Shown: positions 21,973-28,210 of the stretch, piece by piece
Layout: each line of letters starts with the position of its first letter
How positions within the stretch are numbered: position 1 is the first letter of the stretch
Assembly: GCA_047611425.1 (NCBI GenBank)
Contig: JBLFWJ010000024.1
Span: 1-28,210 of the forward strand
Reading direction: 5' to 3'
Length of the DNA stretch: 28,210 nt
Source: JBLFWJ01 sp047611425
Lineage (GTDB): Bacteria > Bacteroidota > Bacteroidia > UBA10329
The notes under the pieces: model-generated
Told to the model about the DNA's origin: nothing
Seen by the model: the letters and a program-made list of their open reading frames with translations, nothing else
Databases searched by the model: none
Made by a program: the position numbers and the translations under genes

Positions 21973-24681
21973 ATGAGATCACTATACCTATTAATGTTTA
22001 TTACGCTTGCCACTGCTGGACCAACAGCTGTTTTTGGACAAAACGTTAATTATTTGAATGGAAATGTTGCAACTCAAATAAATGAAGCAACCCCAATTGC
22101 AAAAGTTCTATCCACAAGTGGAAATTCTTCCAACGCAAACGGCAATTCACAAGCAACGCTTGGAGAAAAATGCCAGCAAAGCGATAAGGATGAAAGATTG
22201 AAAACAATCTTACCTGGATATGAAGCGGCACGTGAACGAGCAAAGCAAACAAGACGAACAATTGAAGCTGAATGGGCTTCTGGCCAACGTTCGGCTCCAC
22301 CGGTTTACACTATCCCTGTTGTGTTTCACGTTATACACAAAGGAGAAAACGTTGGTTCTGGAACCAATATTTCCGATGCTCAGCTTATGAGTTCGATTGA
22401 CGCACTGAATAGAGACTTTAGAAGAACTAATGCTGATGGTGGTATTGCCCAAGGCGCAGGACCGGATACCGAAATCCAATTTTGTTTGGCATCAGTTAAT
22501 CCTAGCGGAAATGCCACAAGTGGAATTAACAGAGTCAACGGATCTGGGGTTAGTCAGTACTCCTCACAAGGAATAACCAATTCAAACGAATTGGATGTTA
22601 AAGACCTTAGCCGATGGGACAACCAGTACTATTTGAATATCTGGGTTGTATCAGAAATTGACAACAACAATGCTGATGTTTCCAACCCTGCCGATTTCTT
22701 TGGTGGAACGTTGGGTTATGCTTACTTACCAACCAATCCTGTTACATTCAATTCTGATAGAGATGGTATAGTTGCAATTAACCTTTGTGTTGGTAATGAT
22801 CCAAATCAAACTAATGGTTACAGATTATGGCCATGGGGCGGTTTAACGAACCGAACTGTCACCCATGAAGTTGGGCATTACCTTGATCTAAACCACACGT
22901 TCGAAGGCCAAAGTTGCAGCGAAGGCAACTGCGCTACACAAGGTGATGAAGTTTGTGATACACCTCCAACCCAGCAAGGTTCAACTTGTAATAGTGCAAT
23001 TTGCGCAGGAGCAATCATCGAAAACTACATGGATTACACAGGCGAAGAGTGCCAGGACATGTATACGCCTAATCAATCAACAAGAATGAGAGCATCGTTA
23101 ACTGGACCTAGAAGTGCTTTGGTTAACACCAGCAACTGTGCAGCAAGCGGTGTAGATTGGGATGCTTCAATCTCGAATATCATCACACCAAACGGAGCAT
23201 TGTGTACTTCAACATTCACACCTCAAGTTACACTTACCAACAATGGAGGGAACACACTTTCTAGCGTTACTATTCAATATTACGTAGATGGAAATGCAGC
23301 TTCATCGTTCAGTTGGAGTGGTAGCCTTTCGTCTGGTTCAAGTGCAACAGTGAACCTTCCATCTGTTACAACAACGAATGGTGCGCACACATTTACGGCC
23401 ACTACGCTTTCAGGTACTTTGAATGGAAGTAATAATGACCAAGAAACATCTAACGATGGAATGACTTCTAATTTTTCCGTTTCAGGCGGAGGCAGTGGAG
23501 TGACCTTGACATTGGATCTCGATTGCTATGGAGAAGAGATTACTTGGAATATCATGGATGACAATAGTAATGTTGTTGCGAGCGGTGGTCCTTACATAAA
23601 CGAAACCAACGGAGAGCAAATTGTATCAAGCCTTTGTCTTGCTGAAGGTTGCTACGATTTTAACATTAACGATACATATGGCGATGGTATGTACGGTTCG
23701 CAATGGACATGTACAATTGATGGTGATTACAGCATTGATGGGCCTTCTGGAAACCTCGTTTCAATGACCGCAACTAACGCTGACTTTGGTTACGGCACCA
23801 CGCATAACTTCTGCATAGGAACACCTCCGCCAGTAAGTGATTGCGATTCCTTGGTTTATTTTGATGGAGGAGGTTTCATCATTAATGATGGAGACTCGGC
23901 CGCATTTAGCGCGCAGGCAATAGACAATGACGGTGAGGCAGTTGCTACTACACTAGCTAATGCAGGTTATACATCAAATTGGACTTCATATTTAGAGATA
24001 CCAACTCCAGGTGATACGAATGTGTTCTCTCGCATTACTTCATGGCATGCAGATGCATTGGCTCCTGCTGACAACTGGTTAACTTTTGGACCTATAACAA
24101 TTCCTTCAGGTGGGGCCGACCTTTCTTGGAACCACAGAATGCCGGATAATGATTACCGTGATGGTTATGAAGTTTTACTCGGAACATCGGGAACGGAGAT
24201 TGCTGATTTTGGTGGTGCAACAACTTTATTCTCCGTAACTGATAATGATCCATCAACGGATGGAAATACAACATGGACAGCGAACAGCGTGGATTTACCT
24301 GCTGGAACTTATGCTGGTCAATCTGTTTACCTAGCTGTTCACCATGCAGCTTTAGATATGTATTTCTTGGATCTTGATGAGATTTACATGGAAGGATGTA
24401 CTTCAGTTCCGGTAACAATTACAGAAGCAACTGAAATTCAAATGGCGGTATTCCCTAATCCAAGTACTGGCGTTTTCATGGTTAGCTACGCAACGGATAA
24501 TGGAAGATTGACTGATATGAAGGTGTTGGATGCATTAGGAAGAACAGTAATCGTTCAAACGCTAAATAAGGACAATGGTCAGACAAGCCTTGACCTTTCT
24601 GATTTCGAAAACGGTGTTTATACACTTGTTCTTCAAGGAAACAGTGAACTAAAGACGACAAGGATTGTGCTTCAGAAGTAA
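21973..24681 (+). CDS. Secreted M43 (pappalysin-type) zinc metalloprotease with T9SS sorting domain
   Basis: The 902 residues start with a signal peptide ending near AVFGQ (about 23) and a propeptide. The M43 catalytic domain spans about 110-390. Zinc ligands are in HEVGHYLDLNH (298-308), and the Met-turn is ENYMDY (350-355), with a run of cysteines typical of the family. Then come a CARDB/Ig-like domain (about 393-505), a domain with DLDCYGEEITWNI and NDTYGDGMYG (about 510-617) often found in flavobacterial exoenzymes, and a choice-of-anchor J/MAM-like lectin domain (about 618-815). A T9SS type A sorting domain (MAVFPNPSTGVF from 824 to the end) follows. It is predicted to digest extracellular protein after export by T9SS. 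It appears monocistronic, closed by a strong terminator. Confidence 0.92.
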   Translation: MRSLYLLMFITLATAGPTAVFGQNVNYLNGNVATQINEATPIAKVLSTSGNSSNANGNSQATLGEKCQQSDKDERLKTILPGYEAARERAKQTRRTIEAEWASGQRSAPPVYTIPVVFHVIHKGENVGSGTNISDAQLMSSIDALNRDFRRTNADGGIAQGAGPDTEIQFCLASVNPSGNATSGINRVNGSGVSQYSSQGITNSNELDVKDLSRWDNQYYLNIWVVSEIDNNNADVSNPADFFGGTLGYAYLPTNPVTFNSDRDGIVAINLCVGNDPNQTNGYRLWPWGGLTNRTVTHEVGHYLDLNHTFEGQSCSEGNCATQGDEVCDTPPTQQGSTCNSAICAGAIIENYMDYTGEECQDMYTPNQSTRMRASLTGPRSALVNTSNCAASGVDWDASISNIITPNGALCTSTFTPQVTLTNNGGNTLSSVTIQYYVDGNAASSFSWSGSLSSGSSATVNLPSVTTTNGAHTFTATTLSGTLNGSNNDQETSNDGMTSNFSVSGGGSGVTLTLDLDCYGEEITWNIMDDNSNVVASGGPYINETNGEQIVSSLCLAEGCYDFNINDTYGDGMYGSQWTCTIDGDYSIDGPSGNLVSMTATNADFGYGTTHNFCIGTPPPVSDCDSLVYFDGGGFIINDGDSAAFSAQAIDNDGEAVATTLANAGYTSNWTSYLEIPTPGDTNVFSRITSWHADALAPADNWLTFGPITIPSGGADLSWNHRMPDNDYRDGYEVLLGTSGTEIADFGGATTLFSVTDNDPSTDGNTTWTANSVDLPAGTYAGQSVYLAVHHAALDMYFLDLDEIYMEGCTSVPVTITEATEIQMAVFPNPSTGVFMVSYATDNGRLTDMKVLDALGRTVIVQTLNKDNGQTSLDLSDFENGVYTLVLQGNSELKTTRIVLQK

Positions 24682-24700
24682 TTCTGAACTTCAACTAATG

Positions 24701-24737
24701 AAAACGCCCATCGAATATCGATGGGCGTTTTTTATTT
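24701..24737. terminator. Bidirectional rho-independent terminator
   Basis: AAAACGCCCATCGA (24701-24714), a three-base loop and TCGATGGGCGTTTT (24718-24731) form a perfect 14-bp stem followed by further T residues. The left AAAA gives a T-run on the minus strand too, so it can serve both the protease gene and the convergent DUF1569 gene. Confidence 0.92.
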
Positions 24738-24753
24738 CTAAAAGAGGGAGAAG

Positions 24754-25206
24754 TCAAACCCCAAATTGCTTTAGGTGATGATCTAGATGTTTGTAAAAAC
24801 AATTGCTGAACTCTGTAGTTGTCATCTTCCCAAAAGACTGGTAATCAAGTCCATCGAAATGAGCCGTACCCAGTTCTTGGGATTTATTGATGTAACCGGT
24901 TAATCGACCCTTCTCAACATCAAAGTCATGCGTTCCGTCTTTAATGAAAACTGGCGCGGTCCTGCTGTTATTGGAATAAGGCTTGTCACTTACCACGCTT
25001 GGTTTAATCAGAAGTGTAAGTAAGAAACGCTTAACGGCATTAGGTTTCTTGTGAATATCCTCAAAAACGAATTCGTAGCTAACGCAACAGTGAGCAAGCA
25101 TTTGACCAACATTCATTGTGCCCCAATTGGGTGCGGTATCGGCAGTCAAATTATTGATTCGAGCAATCAGCTCACCAGAAACGGCCTTATCAAATATATT
25201 TTTCAT
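24754..25206 (-). CDS. DUF1569 (DinB-like fold) protein
   Basis: The 150 residues resemble the DUF1569 family of Bacteroidota. They open MKNIFDKAVSGELIARINNL, then WGTMNVGQMLAHCCVSYEF with the conserved histidine of the DinB/YfiT four-helix fold, and end HLDHHLKQFGV with two to three histidines that could complete a metal site. The function is unknown; related DinB-like proteins are metal-dependent transferases acting on thiols. No signal peptide is seen, so it should be cytoplasmic. It follows the OMP pair on the same strand after a 49-base gap that contains a short perfect palindrome (25217-25229) just before the ATG. Confidence 0.82.
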   Translation of the reverse strand: MKNIFDKAVSGELIARINNLTADTAPNWGTMNVGQMLAHCCVSYEFVFEDIHKKPNAVKRFLLTLLIKPSVVSDKPYSNNSRTAPVFIKDGTHDFDVEKGRLTGYINKSQELGTAHFDGLDYQSFGKMTTTEFSNCFYKHLDHHLKQFGV

Positions 25207-25255
25207 GGAGGAGGATTTGGAGCCTCCAAGTAATTGAAAAATACCCGATGTCAGA

Positions 25256-25837
25256 TCACGACTTCTTTCTGATCAGATTGACGTTCCATCCTAAACCTGC
25301 GGATATTCTGAACTCATCCAGTTTGAAGGTTTGATTCCATTCTGATGAATGGTGGCCATGAACGTACCTCGTTTCCACAAAGAAGTTGAAGTACTTCCAG
25401 ACATAGAAGGTGAGCCCAGCCGAAGCAGAAATAAGTGGAGTGGCCTTCATTACAGATACAGATTCACTGTTCTTCGCTTGGACAAAGCCAACTCCGGGTT
25501 CCAGGCCGATGTACGAATCGATCTTCTTTTTTCTCCACGGAAAGTGGTATCTCAATCCCCAAAGAACAGAGCTGTTGTGCTTGAGGTCACCTTTGTCCTT
25601 CTGACTGTCGATAAACCAAAAGCCATGTCCGGTAAAGGAAACTTTGTTCTTTAGAAAGTACTCGAAGCCGCCATGCAAGTAGACATTAGCGTTACCTCCA
25701 CTGAACAAGAATCCAGGTGAAATGCTTAGTTGCGACCGGAAGAGTCCTTTGCGCAATACATCGAATTTCGGTTGCTGCGCAAAGACTCCCAGCGTGTTAA
25801 ATAAGAAGAGTGTGATGATGATCGCTCTGGCTACCAT
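25256..25837 (-). CDS. Outer-membrane beta-barrel protein (function unknown)
   Basis: The 193 residues start with a signal peptide (IIITLFLFNTLGVFAQQ). Alternating amphipathic strands with aromatic ends follow: LSISPGFLFSGG, VYLHGGFEYFL, VSFTGHGFWFID, SSVLWGLRYHFPW, IDSYIGLEPGVGFVQ, TPLISASAGLTFYVW, FNFFVETRYVHG and FRISAGLGWNVNLI. The count suggests an eight-stranded barrel, similar to OMP_b-brl/OmpA-membrane-domain-like proteins. No ligand or enzyme motif is recognised. It overlaps the preceding beta-barrel gene by seven bases and is probably co-translated with it. Confidence 0.75.
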   Translation of the reverse strand: MVARAIIITLFLFNTLGVFAQQPKFDVLRKGLFRSQLSISPGFLFSGGNANVYLHGGFEYFLKNKVSFTGHGFWFIDSQKDKGDLKHNSSVLWGLRYHFPWRKKKIDSYIGLEPGVGFVQAKNSESVSVMKATPLISASAGLTFYVWKYFNFFVETRYVHGHHSSEWNQTFKLDEFRISAGLGWNVNLIRKKS

Positions 25838-26469
25838 AGGTCTGCTATTTTATAGTTAACGCCCAAGGTGAAAAGAAGGTGCCCCTCCAGGCTTACCCCC
25901 GAATGCTCGTGGAGGAGCAAGATTCCTTCTTCCACATGGGCTTCAGTGTGTCCACCGAGGTGGATCATGTATTGTGCAATAAATGTTAGGTCGAGATGTT
26001 CCGTAAGGTTGAAGTGGTTTCCAACGCCAGCTTGAACTGCGGCACTCCATTTCTCCGTGAAGTTTGATTGGTTGGCATTCACCTTGATGTTCGTATAGTC
26101 GAAACAATGCCCAGCTAAAATGTAAGGCTTGAAAAATCGCTTATAACCGGGGTCTTTCAGAACATAGTACATTACGGACCAGCCTACATGTAGGTCTTGC
26201 TTATTACCAAGGCCACCTATATCTGTTCTGATATAGTCGAGGAACCACTCAGTATTTATACGGTCATGGACCTGGAGCCGGAACTGACCCCCCACGCCAG
26301 TTCCTACATCACTCCAGTTTCCATTATTGAACGTGCTTATGGTTGAGCGCGCCCCAAGGGAGATAAGTCCGCCATGGTTCTTTTTGATTTTCAGTCCTTT
26401 ATCTACCTCTTGTGCAAAGAGGGCAAAGGGTGCAAATAGTATGATTAGAATTCCACTTCTTAAAACCAT
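25831..26469 (-). CDS. Outer-membrane beta-barrel protein (function unknown)
   Basis: From the chosen ATG the protein has 212 residues and begins MVLRSGILIILFAPFALFAQ, a good signal peptide. The open frame extends 50 codons further upstream, but that stretch lacks export or domain character. The mature part has amphipathic strands with aromatic ends (GGLISLGARSTIS, VGGQFRLQV, TEWFLDYIRTDIG, LHVGWSVMYYVL, FFKPYILAGHCFDY, WSAAVQAGVGNHF, LDLTFIAQYMIHLG, LLFTLGVNYKIA), suggesting an eight-stranded barrel. A histidine/glutamate-rich loop (GGHTEAHVEEGILLLHEH) precedes the last strand and might bind metal. It is followed by a second beta-barrel gene with a seven-base overlap. It has no close resemblance to the partner beyond the fold. 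Confidence 0.75.
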   Translation of the reverse strand: MVLRSGILIILFAPFALFAQEVDKGLKIKKNHGGLISLGARSTISTFNNGNWSDVGTGVGGQFRLQVHDRINTEWFLDYIRTDIGGLGNKQDLHVGWSVMYYVLKDPGYKRFFKPYILAGHCFDYTNIKVNANQSNFTEKWSAAVQAGVGNHFNLTEHLDLTFIAQYMIHLGGHTEAHVEEGILLLHEHSGVSLEGHLLFTLGVNYKIADLW

Positions 26470-26750
26470 GATGGACTTTTTAATTCGACCGTTCCGATCC
26501 AACAATGGAGGGCCGAGGTTCGTAATCAATAACCAAGGGTTGCCTGCTAGATTGCATTTTTTAACAGTTTTCCAATCTTTTGAGACATAAGTTAAAATGC
26601 ACTGGTTGCAATTAAACAAAGAACATTATAGCAGTTCATTGGGATTGCCGATTGGGATGGATCCTATTTTGATTACTTCAAAAAATGTTCATCCATATTG
26701 AGGTTTTAGGATCAATTCAACCTATTGGATTGCGAAGGATTTTGGATTGA
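26470..26750. other. Intergenic stretch, nothing recognised
   Basis: These 281 bases separate the 3' end of the broken GNAT gene from the first beta-barrel gene on the same strand. I see no TAnnTTTG box, RNA gene or terminator in it. It presumably contains the promoter of the beta-barrel pair. Confidence 0.5.
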
Positions 26751-27294
26751 TCAGCGATTGATCCAATCTAGACGAAGAATTCCAAAGAATGCTTCGTCAA
26801 CATATTCGCCTTTTTCAAAAGCGCTTTGGCGCATAGTTCCCTCGAACAAGATTCCATTTCTGGTCAATACTTTTGACTGGCAACGTTTCCAGGATAAGTG
26901 ATGGCCCAAATACGATGAAACGCTCGGTCATTAAAACCATGTTCTAAAATGATGGAGACGGCTTCAGAAATAATGCCCTTTCCCCAGTGATCAGGATGAA
27001 TCTCGTACCCGATTCCGCTCGAATTATTTTGTTTGCTGATGTCAACAAAACCAATTGTTCCGATTAATTCATCAGAATTTTGCAGACAGATAGCCCATCG
27101 AATTCCACCACCTGCATCTCTAGTTTGATCCAATTATGAATAAGGGTTGTGGCCTGTGACTCCTCTGTGAAAAGGTCCAAATCGTAATATTTCACCATAT
27201 CAGGATGCGAGAAATTGCGATAAATGGCTTTGCTGTCAGAATCTTCAAGTGCTCGAAGAATTAATCGGGATGTCGTTAATGTCGGTTGTTCCAT
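26751..27294 (-). pseudogene. RimJ/RimL-type GNAT acetyltransferase, broken by two 1-base deletions
   Basis: Three reading frames must be joined to give one normal GNAT protein of about 181 residues. Part one starts MEQPTLTTSRLILRALEDSD and runs to HNWIKL. Part two continues RDAGGGIRWAI, DELIGTIGF, IGYEIHPDHWGKGIISEAV (acetyl-CoA loop) and NVASQK. Part three is LTRNGILFEGTMRQSAFEKG to LRLDWINR and stop. The length is 544 bases; adding two bases makes exactly 182 codons. The breaks map to short A-runs on the coding strand (27124-27126 and 26871-26874): one more A in each restores the frame (CAA AAA GTA TTG at the second). This family acetylates protein N-termini or small amines. It is either a recent pseudogene or carries two homopolymer sequencing errors. 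Confidence 0.85.
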
Positions 27295-27375
27295 GGTTAA
27301 GGCAAATGTCAGGAATAGGTCAAACATTCGACCACTAGAATTCCTTTAACTAAATCAATTCGACACAATGATAAC

Positions 27376-27383
27376 TACGTTTG
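27376..27383 (+). promoter_or_regulatory. Bacteroidota -7 promoter box for the TlpA-like lipoprotein gene
   Basis: TACGTTTG fits TAnnTTTG and ends 11 bases before the ATG at 27395. It lies downstream of the alternative ATG at 27368, which argues against that longer start. Confidence 0.5.
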
Positions 27384-27394
27384 CAATCAAGCCG

Positions 27395-27916
27395 ATGACC
27401 AAGAATTTCCACTTTTTCAAAATCGTTTCGACCCGAGCGCTGATCGTTTTAAGTCTTTCAATTCTGATAATTGGTTGTGGCGCTCCAACAAATAACGCAA
27501 CGGCACCTCCCATTGTTGGAGAGTTGGTTGATGGAACCCCATTTGCACTTGCCGATTTGAAAGGAGAGTACGTCCTTCTACATTTTTGGGGATCATGGTG
27601 TGGCCCATGTTTAAGGGAAAACCCGCGTTTGGTTGAGTTGCACAAGGAGTATGGTGATCGAGTTACTTTCGTTTCGGTGGCACTAGAGAAGGATGACAGA
27701 ATGTGGAAGAAGGTTGTGGAGAAACACGGGATTTCTTGGAAGCATCAAATCGTAGATAAGGCTCCGATGGTTATGGCGTCTAAAAATGCGCGAGCTTACG
27801 GAGTATCAGATATTCCAGCCACGTTTCTAATTGATCGAGAAGGCAATCTAGTTTCTCAGTTTCATTTGCCACAAATTTCGGAAGTATTGAATGCTATGCT
27901 CGATGAGGCCAACTGA
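27395..27916 (+). CDS. TlpA/ResA-like thiol-disulfide oxidoreductase lipoprotein
   Basis: From the chosen ATG the product has 173 residues. A lipoprotein signal (VLSLSILIIGCG, lipid-modified Cys28) leads to a thioredoxin-fold domain with the redox motif WCGPC (Cys69, Cys72) in FWGSWCGPCLRENP, the TlpA-type insert, and the cis-proline loop SDIPATFLIDREG. Relatives keep cysteines reduced for cytochrome c maturation or act in general periplasmic thiol chemistry. The lipid anchor places it in the inner or outer membrane facing the periplasm. The longer frame from ATG 27368 adds nine residues but would include the -7 box. Its stop overlaps the start of a second lipoprotein gene by 14 bases. Confidence 0.88.
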   Translation: MTKNFHFFKIVSTRALIVLSLSILIIGCGAPTNNATAPPIVGELVDGTPFALADLKGEYVLLHFWGSWCGPCLRENPRLVELHKEYGDRVTFVSVALEKDDRMWKKVVEKHGISWKHQIVDKAPMVMASKNARAYGVSDIPATFLIDREGNLVSQFHLPQISEVLNAMLDEAN

Positions 27917-28210
27917 TTCAGCGTTTATAGCCTTTTTTCTTTTGAGCGTATCGCTCATTTTAATAAGCTGTGGAAGTAATCAAGGTGAACCGAGTACGAG
28001 TGACCGAAAACTTTCCGAGGTACTAGAACCTTCAGTGCAAATTGAATTGAAGTATGACTCAATCGTTGAGACAGCCGACTTCAGTTATTATCTACCAAGC
28101 GTCTTAATAGGTGATGAAAGGTTTACCACGGTTATCTTTTTCGATCCTCAAGGGGAGGGAGGACAACCGCTGTCTAAATATATGGAGTTGGCTGATAATC
28201 TAGGGTTAGC
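27903..28210 (+). CDS. Lipoprotein, probably alpha/beta-hydrolase-like (3' partial)
   Basis: An open frame begins at ATG 27903 and runs off the window after 102 codons. MRPTDSAFIAFFLLSVSLIL and then ISCGS form a type II signal peptide with the lipobox cysteine at residue 23. After a polar linker come SYYLPSVLIGDERFTTVIFF and DPQGEGGQPLSKYMELADNLG, a pattern I associate with the first strands of secreted esterase/dienelactone-hydrolase-type proteins, but the catalytic triad is not in view. It overlaps the TlpA-like gene by 14 bases, so the two are likely co-translated and both lipid-anchored. Confidence 0.8.
   Translation, partial: MRPTDSAFIAFFLLSVSLILISCGSNQGEPSTSDRKLSEVLEPSVQIELKYDSIVETADFSYYLPSVLIGDERFTTVIFFDPQGEGGQPLSKYMELADNLGL

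Noticed and set aside
25217..25229. 13-base palindrome TTGGAG-C-CTCCAA just upstream of the DUF1569 gene
   Set aside because: Short enough to arise by chance and without a T-run or promoter context; kept only as a note.

Overview
The window looks like a chromosomal segment from a Bacteroidota bacterium, most likely of the Flavobacteriia/Flavobacteriales type. Three things in the sequence support this. Two secreted proteins end in type IX secretion (T9SS) C-terminal sorting domains. Many genes are preceded by the Bacteroidota sigma-A -7 box TAnnTTTG, while Shine-Dalgarno sequences are largely absent. One gene encodes a bTHX-type ribosomal protein. Genes are tightly packed, with 4-nt ATGA overlaps in several operons. 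I see no rRNA, tRNA, CRISPR array, transposase or phage gene.

Layout. 1-1080: 3' end of a fibronectin-III/T9SS surface protein, followed by a strong bidirectional terminator. 1175-8122: an envelope glycoconjugate block made of two GT4 glycosyltransferases and an LptF/LptG-like permease (one minus-strand operon), a GT2 polyprenyl-phosphate-sugar-synthase-like enzyme (plus), then a GT39/ArnT-like membrane glycosyltransferase and a PAP2 phosphatase (minus). 8163-10923: an SRPBCC protein, HemW and an orphan sensor histidine kinase whose promoter carries an operator-like inverted repeat. 11022-14247: a large AsmA-family protein and a small secreted protein. 14359-20602: metabolic genes for dihydroorotate dehydrogenase, HMG-CoA lyase, a high-molecular-weight FabG-type reductase, a fused alpha/beta 2-oxoacid dehydrogenase E1 and a class IV aminotransferase. 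The last two are consecutive, and together with HMG-CoA lyase they suggest branched-chain amino acid breakdown. 20571-21594: YqgE/AlgH and a bTHX protein with a long histone-H1-like Lys/Ala tail. 21699-21832: a GC-rich interspersed-repeat-like element. 21973-24681: a multidomain M43 metalloprotease exported by T9SS. 24754-28210: a DUF1569 protein, two outer-membrane beta-barrel proteins, a GNAT acetyltransferase gene broken by two single-base deletions, a TlpA-like lipoprotein and the start of a second lipoprotein that runs off the window.

The most noteworthy items are the bTHX/H1-tail fusion with its 78-bp DNA repeats, the two non-coding repeat elements (17473-17550 and 21699-21832), the operator-like palindrome on the histidine kinase promoter, the double-frameshifted GNAT gene, and the lipid-linked-sugar gene set. 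I did not find clear evidence of a wholly new defence or mobile system.
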